From the NCBI GenBank assembly GCA_977006965.1, contig OZ345363.1, forward strand, positions 2,790,001 through 2,854,000: a DNA stretch of 64,000 nt, in the 5' to 3' direction. The stretch's first letter is position 1; every line of letters begins with the position of its first letter. Below the pieces are notes generated by a model. That model was not told the DNA's origin. It saw only the letters and a list, made by a program, of their open reading frames with translations, and searched no databases. The DNA comes from Phymatolithon calcareum (lineage: Eukaryota > Rhodophyta > Florideophyceae > Hapalidiales). Of this stretch, positions 1-10,470 are shown piece after piece. Position numbers and translations under genes: made by a program.

Positions 1-245
1 GGCCAAGGCTGCTCTCGAAACCTGAAACCCGCGACTCAAGACAGTGGAATATTTTTCCCCCTCGAGGCTCTAAGCCAGAGGTAGGTTATGGTATTTTCGC
101 CAGATCGTGTCGAAATCGACTACGCTAACATATAAGAACGATAGACCCTGTATGTGGCCCAATGGCCTTCGCAAAGTTGCCCCAAGCGTCTGCAGATGCG
201 TTGGTAACTTTTAAATAAAAAACTTATACTTCTTCTTCTTTTATT
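1..245 (+). repeat. Dispersed 3'-tail repeat, copy A (probable LINE 3' end)
   Basis: This is one of at least six related copies in the window. It has two conserved blocks. The first is a pyrimidine-rich segment around 43-105 (TTTTTCCCCCTCGAGG, then CCAGAGGTAGG). The second is a distal core at about 176-225 (GTCTGCAGATGCGTTGG, then a TTTTAAATAAAAA stretch) that runs into a CTT microsatellite. At copy B the same blocks directly follow LINE-like coding sequence, so I read them as the 3' UTR and simple-repeat tail of a non-LTR retrotransposon, 5'-truncated here by the window edge. A SINE that shares a LINE tail is the alternative. Confidence 0.55.
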
Positions 246-249
246 GCGG

Positions 250-1230
250 AAAGATCGCTCACACGGGGGGTGAGCGCCAGAAGTTGTTCTGCAACATCTT
301 CTCATTGTTCAGAAATTTAATATCGCTGGGGGTCTCCCACGGCATAGCTCTTCCACGGTTTTGTCCCCACTCGACCAGTAAACTTACGTCTGGAGACAGA
401 ACGTCCACTGCAACGTAAAATAAGATGTTCTGTAGTTTCTTTGCAACCAGAATTGCAGGCCTTGCACACTGGATCATACGAACGGGGTTGTTGGTGCTTG
501 GACTCAACCGCTTTTCTCCTTGCCTTCTGCGAATCAATACAGGCCTTCTTTGTTCTCCATGCGTTCTATGAGGGTCAGAGCGGCGGCAGTGTTGTTTTGG
601 CCTGCGGGATATGCCGTTATTCCCTTTTTCTGCTTGGGTGGCTGCTTCCAGTATCTTCTGCTTTTGGAACTGTTTGATATTTGATCTTTCCGAGGTCTCT
701 TTGGCTGCGGGACCGAGGTACTACCGTAGTTTTCTTCGGCGCAAGTGACATCCTCCTTTGCATTTCACAGTTCCTTTCCGCCTCTGTGTGAAACCGTTGA
801 TTAGGCGAGATGCTCTCGGCGCCTCATCAATCTTCTGACTAACGTTCGCGCTAGAATATCCCGCCTAACTCTGGGCTGTAAGATGCGGCACATGACTCTG
901 CTCCTTTCCGGGCTCCTTTTTCCGAGTTTACCAAATATTTGCCTGAAAAACATTGACTCGATCTTCTTGACTTCATGCTCCTGTTTGGGTGTCCATGAAT
1001 TCATGCGCAATGCATATTCCCAGCGCGACTGTTCCAGAGATTTATACAGCCTTATCGATCTCGACAGATGGACTCCGTTAGTAAATACGCCGAGACTTCT
1101 CAGGGTTCCGAGAACCTTTCTCGACTTTTTGATTCGTTCCACCGATTTAGATTCTGAGACACCTTCCTCGGTGATCGCTCCGCCAAGGTATTTCACTTCC
1201 CAAAATTTTAAGAACGAAAGAGGGAGATGC
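250..1230 (-). pseudogene. LINE reverse-transcriptase C-terminal fragment
   Basis: The minus-strand translation at 801-1196 begins with KYLGGAITEEG and continues through a VLGTLRSLGVF-like segment and RLYKSLEQSRWEYAL. This is the order seen after the catalytic domain of non-LTR reverse transcriptases (YLG...G, then YK...v.p.leYg). A second minus-strand piece at 259-537 may be the extreme C terminus. The 537-801 interval has stops in all three frames, so the gene is broken. The RT catalytic core is absent. The 3' end of this fragment abuts the 3' end of tail copy A in opposite orientation. Confidence 0.6.
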
Positions 1231-4086
1231 TCCCCTATTTAGTATTTAAGAAAACAAACGAGTCTATAGTTTAATCCTTCTCCGTACTTATTTCGGCTTT
1301 GCTAAGCTTTCTTTTTTTGAAAAAGGAACGATATATTATGTCGAAATCGCTGTTCTTTCAAAATCTCCCTCTCACTTTCGTAAACACATGTGCTCTGGTC
1401 GTTCTTCGAGTACTCTTGGATGGTCATACCGCACATCCTCAATTAGTAGGTCCACGAAAAATCCTTCTCACTTATCTCAAATGAGTGTTGCTCAATTCAA
1501 GTGTCAACAGATGGGTTGGTAGATTTTAAATTAAATTCTGTATTTGTTTCTTTTGAAAAATCAATCCTGCTTAATCGCATTGCAGCGAACGAGGGCGAGG
1601 ATTATGGTTCCTGCTGGAGTACATTCGCATAGTTGCCGTAGCGACACATACTGATTACTTAGGGATTAATATTCTGAGTCTTTGGTGCTGAAGGCTAGGT
1701 ATACAGAGCTACTTCAAACGTGATATTGGCATGTTATATTGCCGGAGCCATTCTTTAAAACAGTTCTTCGAGCAAAAGCCACCATCTACGTTCAGTCGGC
1801 TTGGAGAGGAGGACACAGACGACATCGTAAAAGCCATTGATCGAGAGTCATCTGCTCCAAAAAGACCTCTATTTCTCTTGATTAACTATGGGCCAACTGC
1901 TGTAGGACGATATCCAGCGTCGGAACGGAAAAGTGACCTGGATACAATATTTTAGAATCAAGACGCGTGGCGACGGCAGCGATGCAACCTCTATATGGAT
2001 CCAAGATAAAGGTATATGTTAAATGCGAGTTATTACGTTGCAAAGCGAGACCTATGGGTATTCTACAACTGTGAGGGTTCAGAAAAAGCTGCGATAGCAC
2101 GTGCTCATTGTTTTATGATGTTGAGCAGTTTGAGAGCATGACAGAGGACCATTCTGAGCATCGGCTGACGGCATAAGCTAAGACATGTGACTTCTTTTAC
2201 TGTTCAGTGCGCAAGATTGTTGATTTGTGTAGGATAGATCTATTGAACAAAACATGCATTCACAATGACCCACGCTCGTGCTCCACACTAAATCGTCATG
2301 TCATGTCACTTGCTTTGTCCCCTCGTGGGGCTCGCAAGGCAGCGCATTATTCTTAATTAACTTCTACTTAGATGACGGCAGATCGTTATTTCTGCGAGGT
2401 AATTAGGAAAGCACTCCTTCTTCTCTGCCTACCGCTCGACAACTCGATTCCGCCCGGAGCAAGCGCGGTGGTTCCACGTTCCGCGAGTCCACGTGGACGG
2501 TCAGATCATTTGGACTCTACTCTTTACCGCTCCCTTGTCTTCTTTACACGTATGATGCACTGTAATCCCTCCTTATCGACGACGGAAAAACACTCAATCG
2601 TGATTAAGTTCTTCTGAAATTATTTGAAGGCGTCAATAGCCTTGATTCTCCTCTCGTTTGTAGCGCCTTCAATGCCACCTTCGAGCATCACTAGCATTTC
2701 TCTCTGGATCTCTCCCGGTGCATTAGAGGCCTGTTGGACATAGCTACCCTTTGGGCTCAAGACTGGGGGATATTTGATGATTTTATTTTGAGAGCTCCCA
2801 AAGCCTCACCTTGGAGTAACGAGGCAGCTCTTGCATAATCTCTACGCTAAAGTCATCTGGCTGCTCAAAACGTTCTTGATTCGTAATTCTCTCTCAGCAA
2901 GAGCTCCTGTGAGCTTCTTGCACTCAAACTCAATTTCTGTTCTCAATAGGACGAACACTCTTTAGTCAAGTTTCGGGGCCAGCAGCTCAAGGAAGGACTG
3001 CGAGATTCCGCCTCATGTACCTGATCCAAACTGTCAGACAACGGCCGGAAATCCTACCCTTCAAAATGCTAGAACGGACAACAGCGAGAGGACGTGCCTA
3101 GCTCAACAAACTGCTGGAAGTCAAGGACGTGCAATAGTAGCATTACACAAGGAAAGACATCACCGAGATGGAGAACAGGGAACCATTCGGAGCATCCTTG
3201 AAGCACATCCAAACAAACCAGTCTGCGGAAACTCTTCGGTCAAAATTTCTAACAATGGATGGTGACGGCTTTGAATCATAGAGAAAGAGGAAGATCCTGT
3301 ATGATACAAGATAATTGCCAGCAATCCTCAAGTTCCCCAATGGGAAAGACAGGTAACTCGCGCTCCAGTGCATCTGCGGTAGATTTCTACTGGTGTCCAC
3401 AACAAGCATGGCAGAAAGTATTCAGAAACAAAGCTCGACAGCATATGGCAACTCTGGAACGCACACTTTCAGGGATACGAACTTGAAGGAGAAAACAGAT
3501 CGGACACAGAAAAAGGTCTGGATGAGCTTTTACTATTCATAAGGACCCTTATAGAGTTCATGAAGAATAAGGAATGCTTACACTGAAACCCAGGTACGAA
3601 CAGAGGAGTTCACGACTATACAGGAGTTTCCGCAATGAGATAGGAAAACTTAGAATCTTAGACTGAGATCGTATGTTTTCCAATCCGCCCTTGTGGCGAT
3701 GCGTTTTTGCGAGCTAAATAAAGGTAGGTAGCAACTGAAGTCTGCGGGGCTTTTATGTAAACTAGGAATAACATCCAGGGACAGGGGAGGCACCAATTCA
3801 ATTGCTTGAAAGATTGACTCCGCAATTATGATCTCTATTAAACGAACGTCTCCAATTAATACCAATTACGAAAAACTCAAGTCTATATTTAACCCTACAA
3901 GACACTACAGTATCACACTTTTTAAGCAACTCGTTAATCGATTATTTAAAAGCACGCAGTAACACTCCTAAGACTGTACGGGAGCAGATTTTCGGTCTTG
4001 TTGATTCTGGTATATCGCCTGGTCCCTAATACACGGACTCGTCGTTTTCCACTATCGCATACCCAGTTGCAGTCATGATTGCAATA
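1231..4086. other. No recognisable gene
   Basis: Only short reading frames (up to 88 codons) are present on either strand, with no family I recognise. A TTTTAAATTAAATTC stretch near 1530 loosely resembles the dispersed tail repeat. The 2640-3500 segment may be decayed LINE sequence but carries no motif that supports it. Confidence 0.5.
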
Positions 4087-4134
4087 ATAAACGCAACTGC
4101 AATCATCTCATAATTAGATTGCAGTTGCGTTTAT
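4087..4134. repeat. Inverted repeat, 18-bp perfect arms
   Basis: The arms at 4087-4104 and 4117-4134 (ATAAACGCAACTGCAATC and its reverse complement) are separated by 12 nt. There is no coding sequence nearby. It could be the core of a decayed MITE. There is no T-run, and in this eukaryotic context it is not a bacterial terminator. Confidence 0.75.
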
Positions 4135-4479
4135 AGCAACGTGAAAATCAGTCAAACTTGTTACTGCAGCCTTCTTCACACTCTACATCTCTCCTTATCG
4201 CAGCAGTTTCTATCAACGCCTCGGAAGCACCGTCTATTGTTTTCTGAATATGCGAAGTTATATGGACTGAACGCCAAAGTTGGCCCCATAGCATTCACCT
4301 ATTTTCTGATCCTACTTTGGTTCTCAAGACACCATTACTAGGCCAAACTTGTAGCCGGGGAAGTCTTTCTCCTTAACGAAACACCAGTAGTCGATCGCGA
4401 CCAAGATTTCCCGGACGTGATCGTTTAACTTTTTCCTGGAAAGGCCTTCAATTTCCGACAAGAACCTAGCCCTCGTTTG

Positions 4480-5412
4480 TTCTGGTAATGATGTACCTTG
4501 GCGGCACAGTAAAAAAAACTGGGAATGATGACGAATTCGGCGCACGATCTTCGAATGGTCCCTACTGCATTTGTGGATGCGATGCCAGTTGGCGAGAAGT
4601 TTCGCCATTCGGATGTGCTCTAGTCGGAAATGGAAGGGGTTTCAAAAGAAGATTTCAGCGAACTCGTCCGGGCTATCCTGGGAGTTGTCAACTCCATGTT
4701 GCTTTAATGAAAATTACTACAACTCTACGCGTACGCGGAGCGAGTAATGGAAAAAGTCATCGGCTTAATTGTTCGATGTTCTTTCTACTTCGACCCCAGT
4801 ACTTGACACAAGCTTCAGAAGGCTTCGCAGTGCCATTTGTGGGGTCGAATAGCGAGTGCAAGCGAACGCACACTGTTGCCTCGACATACAATCCGTGCAT
4901 TTCGCCGTTTCTTTTTGGACTGTATGCTCGGGAAGGGGAGCAGCGTTGATGACTTCCGCTAGAAGTTAAATATTGGTCGTTTTCGGCACATTGCAACTTC
5001 TCAATGAGCCCTGTCTCCTGCACGAGCGCGGCATCGATGACAGGTTTCAAAAGGGCATTGAATGTCGGGCAGTCTGGAAAAATTTTCGCTCGGGACTTGT
5101 GGAGCCGAGGTGCACTTGCAGTGTGAAACAGGGCGTGGGATACCGATGTCAGAGTCATCATGGTAAAAAGGACTGTTTCTCAACCTGAAATCACTGTGCC
5201 CCAAAGGGCAGTGGAGTAATTTTCCCCCTCGAGGTCCCGAAGAAGACCAGAGGTGGGTTTTTGTAGTCCACTGAATCGCGGTACACCAACAAAAAATGAA
5301 ACTATTCATTAGAAAGAATCCAACCAAATCCTCTTGGCACCATTTGCCCCAAGCGTCAGCAGATGCGTTGGTAACTTTTAAGTAAAAATCTCTCTCTCTT
5401 TTTCTTCATCAT
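4480..5412 (+). mobile_element. Truncated LINE with 3' tail, copy B
   Basis: The reading frame at 4488 opens with MMYLGGTVKKTGNDDEF, which resembles the YLGG motif of the LINE fragment at 801-1196. Coding resemblance then moves between frames, with stops. A 71-codon frame at 4973-5188 ends just before the conserved tail. The tail runs 5208-5412: TTTTCCCCCTCGAGG near 5221, CCAGAGGTGGG near 5250, the GCAGATGCGTTGGTAAC core near 5358, and a CT-rich microsatellite. The adjacency of coding debris and tail is the best evidence that the dispersed tail belongs to a LINE. No RT catalytic core is present. Confidence 0.5.
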
Positions 5413-5524
5413 TGTAGATGAATAAGGGACCATTGTTAAGGAATGCGCGACGCTCACGAACTGTTCTTGAGGGACATTTTCAAACTGGATGGACCTTCTT
5501 CTGTGGTCAGCACGACCGCTTGAG

Positions 5525-5740
5525 GAAGAAGAAGGAGAAAGGTAGATTTTTATATAAAAGTTACCAACGCAGCTGCTGACGCTTGGGGAAACTTTTTTAG
5601 TACCAAGAGGTTTTGGCTGGATTTTGTCTAAAGAAGAGTTTCTTTTTTGTTGGTGTAACTCGATTCAGTGGTGTACAAAAACCCACCTCTGGTCTCCTTC
5701 GGGACCTCGAGAGGGAAAATTACTCCACTGTCCTGTGGGA
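5525..5740 (-). repeat. Dispersed 3'-tail repeat, copy C (inverted)
   Basis: This is the reverse complement of the copy B tail. It starts with a GAAGAAGAAGGAG microsatellite, then the GTTACCAACGC core near 5570, ACCCACCTCTGG near 5680 and CCTCGAGAGGGAAAA near 5705. It lies about 110 bp from copy B in tail-to-tail orientation, so the two form a long imperfect inverted repeat. Confidence 0.7.
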
Positions 5741-6871
5741 CGCGGTGATTTCAGATTTGCGAGCAGTTCTTACTTGGTGATAGCGTGAAACATGGTCAAG
5801 AGCTCTACGACCACTTGAAGAGACTGTAGGCTTGAACAAAAAATTCTCGTTGATATAGCCGCCCTTAAAATCCCCGATTATCGAGCAAGCGCGTTTTGTC
5901 ATCTTCTTTTATCCATAAACCATTGAATTTTGCTCACAAGTGCGATAGAAAGCTTCAGGTGATCTATACCAATTTCGTTCTTACAGTTCCGCGATCCATC
6001 TGGCCCGACCGGGTCATCTTAGGTCCACGTCTTGAATTGGTAGAAGGGACCGTTCGCGGCCTGTTGCTCCAATTGATACTCATCAAACTTTTCGCGAAAC
6101 ATACCGACAGCGCGATGCCTCTAGTTTTATGGTTGCATCGTTTCATTTTCCGTGTTTGGAGTCGTGCAAATCAGACAAGCAGACGCAGTGATGAAAAATT
6201 CCTAATTAAATGGATTTATTGAGAAGGTACTGTGTGTCCCAGCTGGAGGAAAGTCGGCACCTTTCTTGGCATAATCTACTAGCATTGAAAATTTTCAGCT
6301 TAATCGGAATTAAATAGAATCACGTCAATGGCTCTAGCCACGTCAATCTCTTCTGCCGTGGTCCATGTAGACTTCTTCAGGATTCTTTTGAGTGTTCCAA
6401 CTGCCCATGTTCCTGGACTACCCATTTCTTCAATTAACTTCGATGGATTTCTCGAAAAATGTGATGAAAAATTCTGAACCTCCGGACGTTTACTGGGGGA
6501 TGCGGTAAAATTCGAAAGTCCGAGTTTTTTTGAAATCTGCACCTGCAGTATTGGCCATAGGCCAATTAATCAGAAAACCTCACGATGCGCATTTGATAAA
6601 AGTTGTAAAAACATTTCGTTGATAGCGACCTATTGCTTTTGGTACGGCCCGTTTCTGAAAGGTGATGCTAACATACTGGACACATTTGTTAAATATAATG
6701 GGTGATCATCACCCACCTCACAGCAGATCACATTATGTGATCCGCAATGCAGTGGGCCTGACCAATCAAAGATTGAGAGGTGACAGCCAGCGTAAAATTC
6801 GTTGTTTGGCTCAATTACGTTTTGGTGCAGTTCCAATTGCAGCTGCTGTGAAGTGCCGTATTGAACTACTG
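5741..6871. other. No certain gene; possible transposase scrap near 6.7-6.87 kb
   Basis: There are only short frames. The plus-strand translation at 6662-6871 contains RLRGDSQRKIRCLAQLRFG, which loosely resembles the N-terminal helical region of PIF/Harbinger (DDE_Tnp_4) transposases, where a LRG...LR.L pattern occurs. No catalytic residues follow because the 946-bp element interrupts the frame at 6872. The assignment is weak. Confidence 0.25.
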
Positions 6872-7817
6872 GGGGATGCGGGAAATATCGAAAATTGAGG
6901 CAATTTTGCTTTTACTACTTTTTGAGGGAGCTGATAATTTTTATCGACCTGCGCAATAAGCAGATAGATTTTGCGGATCATGAATATCTATCTCCGAGAG
7001 CGTGAACTGCTGGACCATACGTATGGAATGTTATTGGTGGGACGTGAACAACGTACTCATGTACAAAACCATGGTATGATACGAAAAGTTACGGATCCGG
7101 ATTTGCCAAGCGAAAGTTCGCGAAAGTTTCGCCAAGAACACGTGTCACGAATTTGCCAGAATCGAAACTTTCGCCGAGCGCCTGACTTTCATTGGCTATA
7201 TTCTGCTCAAGACTTGAGCAACACTCAATTATTTAGCGAAACTTTGTAGTGCTCAATGAGATCTGGCGATCCATGTGAAAAAATCTGAAAATGCCTCTCA
7301 TTTTCCATGCGAAACTTGCTCTGAGAAATCAAAACTTTCGCGTTTTTTGCGAAACTTTCGACTTTCGCTTGCAACTTTCGCCAGGACGCGGAGCACTTTC
7401 TACCCTTTTTTTGCCAAAACTTGGTAGTTCCAACATCAGAGCGCAAAGTTTCGCTAAGAACGATGGCATTGCAACGCTTCGTCTACAAACATTCGCCTCG
7501 ACAAAAACAAGAAAGCGAAACTTTCGATGGCCTGTTTTGTCGACGCGAAAGTTTCGCTTGACAAATTTCCCGAGTAGCCGTTTCGTTCCGTAACGCACGT
7601 AATCACAAAATGAAACAAGCCCTCACTGCACCGATATAGATTTGGGAAAAGCAATTGCAAAATACAATATTGTGTATCATATATAGCATCAATTTGAAAA
7701 GAAAAGCTCTGCTACGCTATTAGTCACATGTTTTCGTTGTTTACGCTGATTCGTTAATTCCCTGAACGTGGTCCATGTTCTTCGTAATATTGGAGTTTCG
7801 ATATTTCCCGCATTCTC
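6872..7817. mobile_element. 946-bp TIR DNA transposon (non-autonomous), copy 1
   Basis: The 5' end is GGGGATGCGGGAAATATCGA. The 3' end is the reverse complement of GAGAATGCGGGAAATATCGA, giving TIRs of about 22 bp with two mismatches. CTG lies on both sides (6869-6871 and 7818-7820), consistent with a 3-bp target duplication. A second copy of identical length is at 44305-45250, with roughly a dozen to fifteen substitutions by eye and no indels. The interior has no long ORF but holds many copies of GCGAAAGTTTCGC or its complement GCGAAACTTTCGC, which look like transposase-binding subterminal repeats. The superfamily is unassigned; a 3-bp duplication fits CACTA-type or Harbinger-type elements, but the termini are not canonical for either. 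Confidence 0.85.
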
Positions 7818-8330
7818 CTGGTGTAAGTTCTATTTGTTGCTCGAAATGTCTTCATAGGCAGCTTCAACGAAGTTAGTTGTCTCGAATGTTCGAATGTTCG
7901 CTTTCTTTAAACTTCGCTTGCCGAATTCTCGCCACTTCTATAACTTTATGCGCAAATGGACACGAATTATGGTAGCAATGACGAAGGTATTCAATTATTC
8001 GGTGCGATAAATAAGCTCGGTCAATCGAATGGCAAGAATTAGCTGGTCCAAGTTGCCGAATGTTCGGCAATTCAGCGATTTTTCGAAATTTTACCTACCG
8101 AATTTTTATGGAAAGCATGAACATTTTCCAGATCGCTGTGACGTAGTATGTCCTACAAGCTATGCGTGACAAAGTTTCGCAGTAAACTGTTCGGCTGTCT
8201 CGCGAACTCACGAGCGGGAGCTCATTAAAAATTGACAAATTAGAAATTCAGCTACAAAACAGCCGAACGTTCGCCGAACGTTTGCCCAATGTTCGCCGAA
8301 CGTTTGGCGAATTTTTGCTCTATTGAACGA
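7818..8330. repeat. GTTCGC-rich degenerate repeat region
   Basis: This region holds many variants of CGAATGTTCG and GCCGAACGTTCGC. There is a short palindrome at 8053-8070 (8-bp arms around TG) and a near-tandem run of GAACGTTCGCC-like motifs at about 8262-8312. The motifs are related in style to those inside the neighbouring 946-bp element, so this may be a diverged relative or its target repeat. No gene is seen from here to about 8650. Confidence 0.5.
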
Positions 8331-8739
8331 TTAAGTCTATTCAGTGGGTTATCAACCAAGCAATTGTGCAATAGAATGTCGGAATGCACTGACGCATTCC
8401 TAAGTTGGAACATCACTGCATATGACTGGAAATACGTATCATTTCTCTGTCCAAAAAGGACACTGTGTTAAATTACAGCTTGCGTGCATTTCAATACATC
8501 CAAATTGAAGCAGCTGACTAAACTGCTGCTTGAAAAAATGTCTTTATTATGCAAAGCAATGATGATGACTAAAAATTTGTGTTATCATTATGAAAAGAGC
8601 GAGCCCCAAACGCAAATACTGGCACACTTGCCATAAAATTTTGGTTCATCAATAGTACCAAATTATTCGATATGTCGAATTTTCCCGCGACCCCCTGTAA
8701 GGAATTACACACGTGTACCAAAATAACAGCCATTTTCCA

Positions 8740-9830
8740 CACGGAACGCAGAATGAGAATTCTCGTGCCCCTTTGCGCGACTCGTCCGCACCTTCTTCGA
8801 GCGAAAACGTCGGTCTGCGGACCGGCGCTCTGTGCGGGGGTCTCGGTCTGGGTGGAATGCTATCGCTGTGTGCCAATTCTGTTGGCGCTGGTGAAGGGCT
8901 TTAGCAAGACCGGGGTTTATCTCCTGAGCGACGCATGCGTCGTGCCTTATAACGATACAGCTGTCGGTACCGCTGCCGTTGCGGAGCGGTGTACGTGGTG
9001 CGCTCTGCTCGTTGCTTGCGTTGCTGAAGGCTGAACGCAGAAAATTTTCTTGTTAACACTCTACGTGCATTACGCGCACGAGTGTTATCGCTCCTTTTAA
9101 TCGCCGTCCATGCCTTCAACCGGACTCGTACTCGCAGCGGGTGCAGGAGGCGATTACAGTTCGCTCGCGTTCGGCACGGGCTGTGCAGTTTGCGCTTGTG
9201 ATTATTGGGCCCTGTTGCAGGCGATGCGCAATGCGGCGTCTTAGCCGTCGGTAGTGAGATCGAGGCTGCATCCGCCACCCTCCTTTCTGCTGTGATTGTG
9301 TCGCGCTGAGCGATACCCGCCATGTGGTCTCCTCGGCATATTGGGAGGTCGTCCGAAAACACAGAATTCGCAGGCGCTTGGGGGTCTCTCGGCTCGCGAA
9401 AAGAACGTTCGAAGCGAGTCAGAGCGTCCTGTACGAGGGGCAGATGGAGCATGGACTGTTTTGCGGTGGTTGGTGTTGCGGGTGGGGGCGTCGCCCAAAC
9501 ATTGGAGAGCGTGATGCAAAGTCCAGGAAAGGCGAAGGTGTTGGCGAGGTTAGATTGGCGGCCGCGATTGTGCTCTTGTTCGAATTTCTGAATCACGGCT
9601 TTGAGTTTGCCGCGCGCCCGGAAGACCTCGCGAAACGAAGGCAGAGAGTGTTGAATTTTGGGAACGGGGCTGGGCTAGGTAGCACTGAGAATGCGGTGGC
9701 GGTGGCGAGACTGGAAATGAAGAAAAGACAATACTGTGTTTATAGTCACTGCGTGCGCTCGCGGAAGTTGGTGGGAAGATATGGTTTTTTAGCAAAACTC
9801 AAAATCGCCATTTGCACAACTTGAACAGTG
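8740..9830. other. GC-rich block with degraded reading frames
   Basis: This block is markedly richer in GC and CpG than its surroundings. The plus strand stays open in successive frames (8672-9034, 9322-9591, 9324-9824). The minus strand has a 231-codon frame (8901-9596) that is arginine- and proline-rich and looks like an antisense shadow of GC-rich DNA. Reading through single stops on the plus strand gives Ala- and Cys-rich sequence without a family I recognise. It is probably a decayed GC-rich gene comparable in composition to the blocks at 17.6-18.9 and 25.6-26.9 kb, but I see no clear sequence match to them. Confidence 0.3.
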
Positions 9831-10470
9831 TAGTTTTCGAGAGCTACTTTGACCATTTGGTAGAATTCTGACAGTGCATGATTGTTTACAACGCAACATG
9901 GACAGGACCCAGAGAACTAAAATTTTCGAATCCGATGGTGTGAACTCAGTTGTTCTTCCGCGCAAAAGACAGCAAATCGCATTATCGGTCGTACACACAT
10001 CGCTGTTGACCAGCGACCGTCACCTTGTCCTCGTGTGCTTTTCATCCACATCACACGTTTTCCTTCCGCTGAATCTCTTCGGTATCATAGGATGCCTCTA
10101 TTTACTCAAACAGCTGATAGAGAACGTCGGATCTTGCAGTGAAACTATTGGAATACACCAGGGGTTTCAAGCTGTCCGATGGATTGAAAAAGTTTTTCCC
10201 CCTGCAAATATAAGTATTTCAACTCAGAAATGGAACTCAGGTCCTGATGCTGTTTGTAAATGAAATTTCGTATACACTACATCTGTACCTCAGATAAATT
10301 GGAGGAATTCAATGAGCTTCATTCAGGCGACTATAACCTGATAATCTCATTTTGCGTGCACTTGCATCATCGGCGAGATCAGCGTGGAGGCAAAGGCGAC
10401 AGTCAACTCGCGCACTGCGATACAGCACTGAGCGAAACAACGTCAGAGACGCCCGCGGCAACCCAGCGCC

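Noticed and set aside
4087-4134. Rho-independent terminator
   Set aside because: There is no T-run after the stem and no bacterial gene nearby.
8260-8312. CRISPR-like spacing of GAACGTTCGCC motifs
   Set aside because: The repeats are short, degenerate and nearly contiguous with no unique spacers, and the genome is eukaryotic.
8901-9596. 231-codon minus-strand frame
   Set aside because: Arg/Pro/Ala-rich translation in a GC-rich block where several other frames are equally open. It has no domain and looks like an antisense shadow.
9873-10016. Upstream boundary of the duplication extended to 9873
   Set aside because: Sequence before about 10017 has no match before 18897, where unit 1's GC-rich gene end is found instead.
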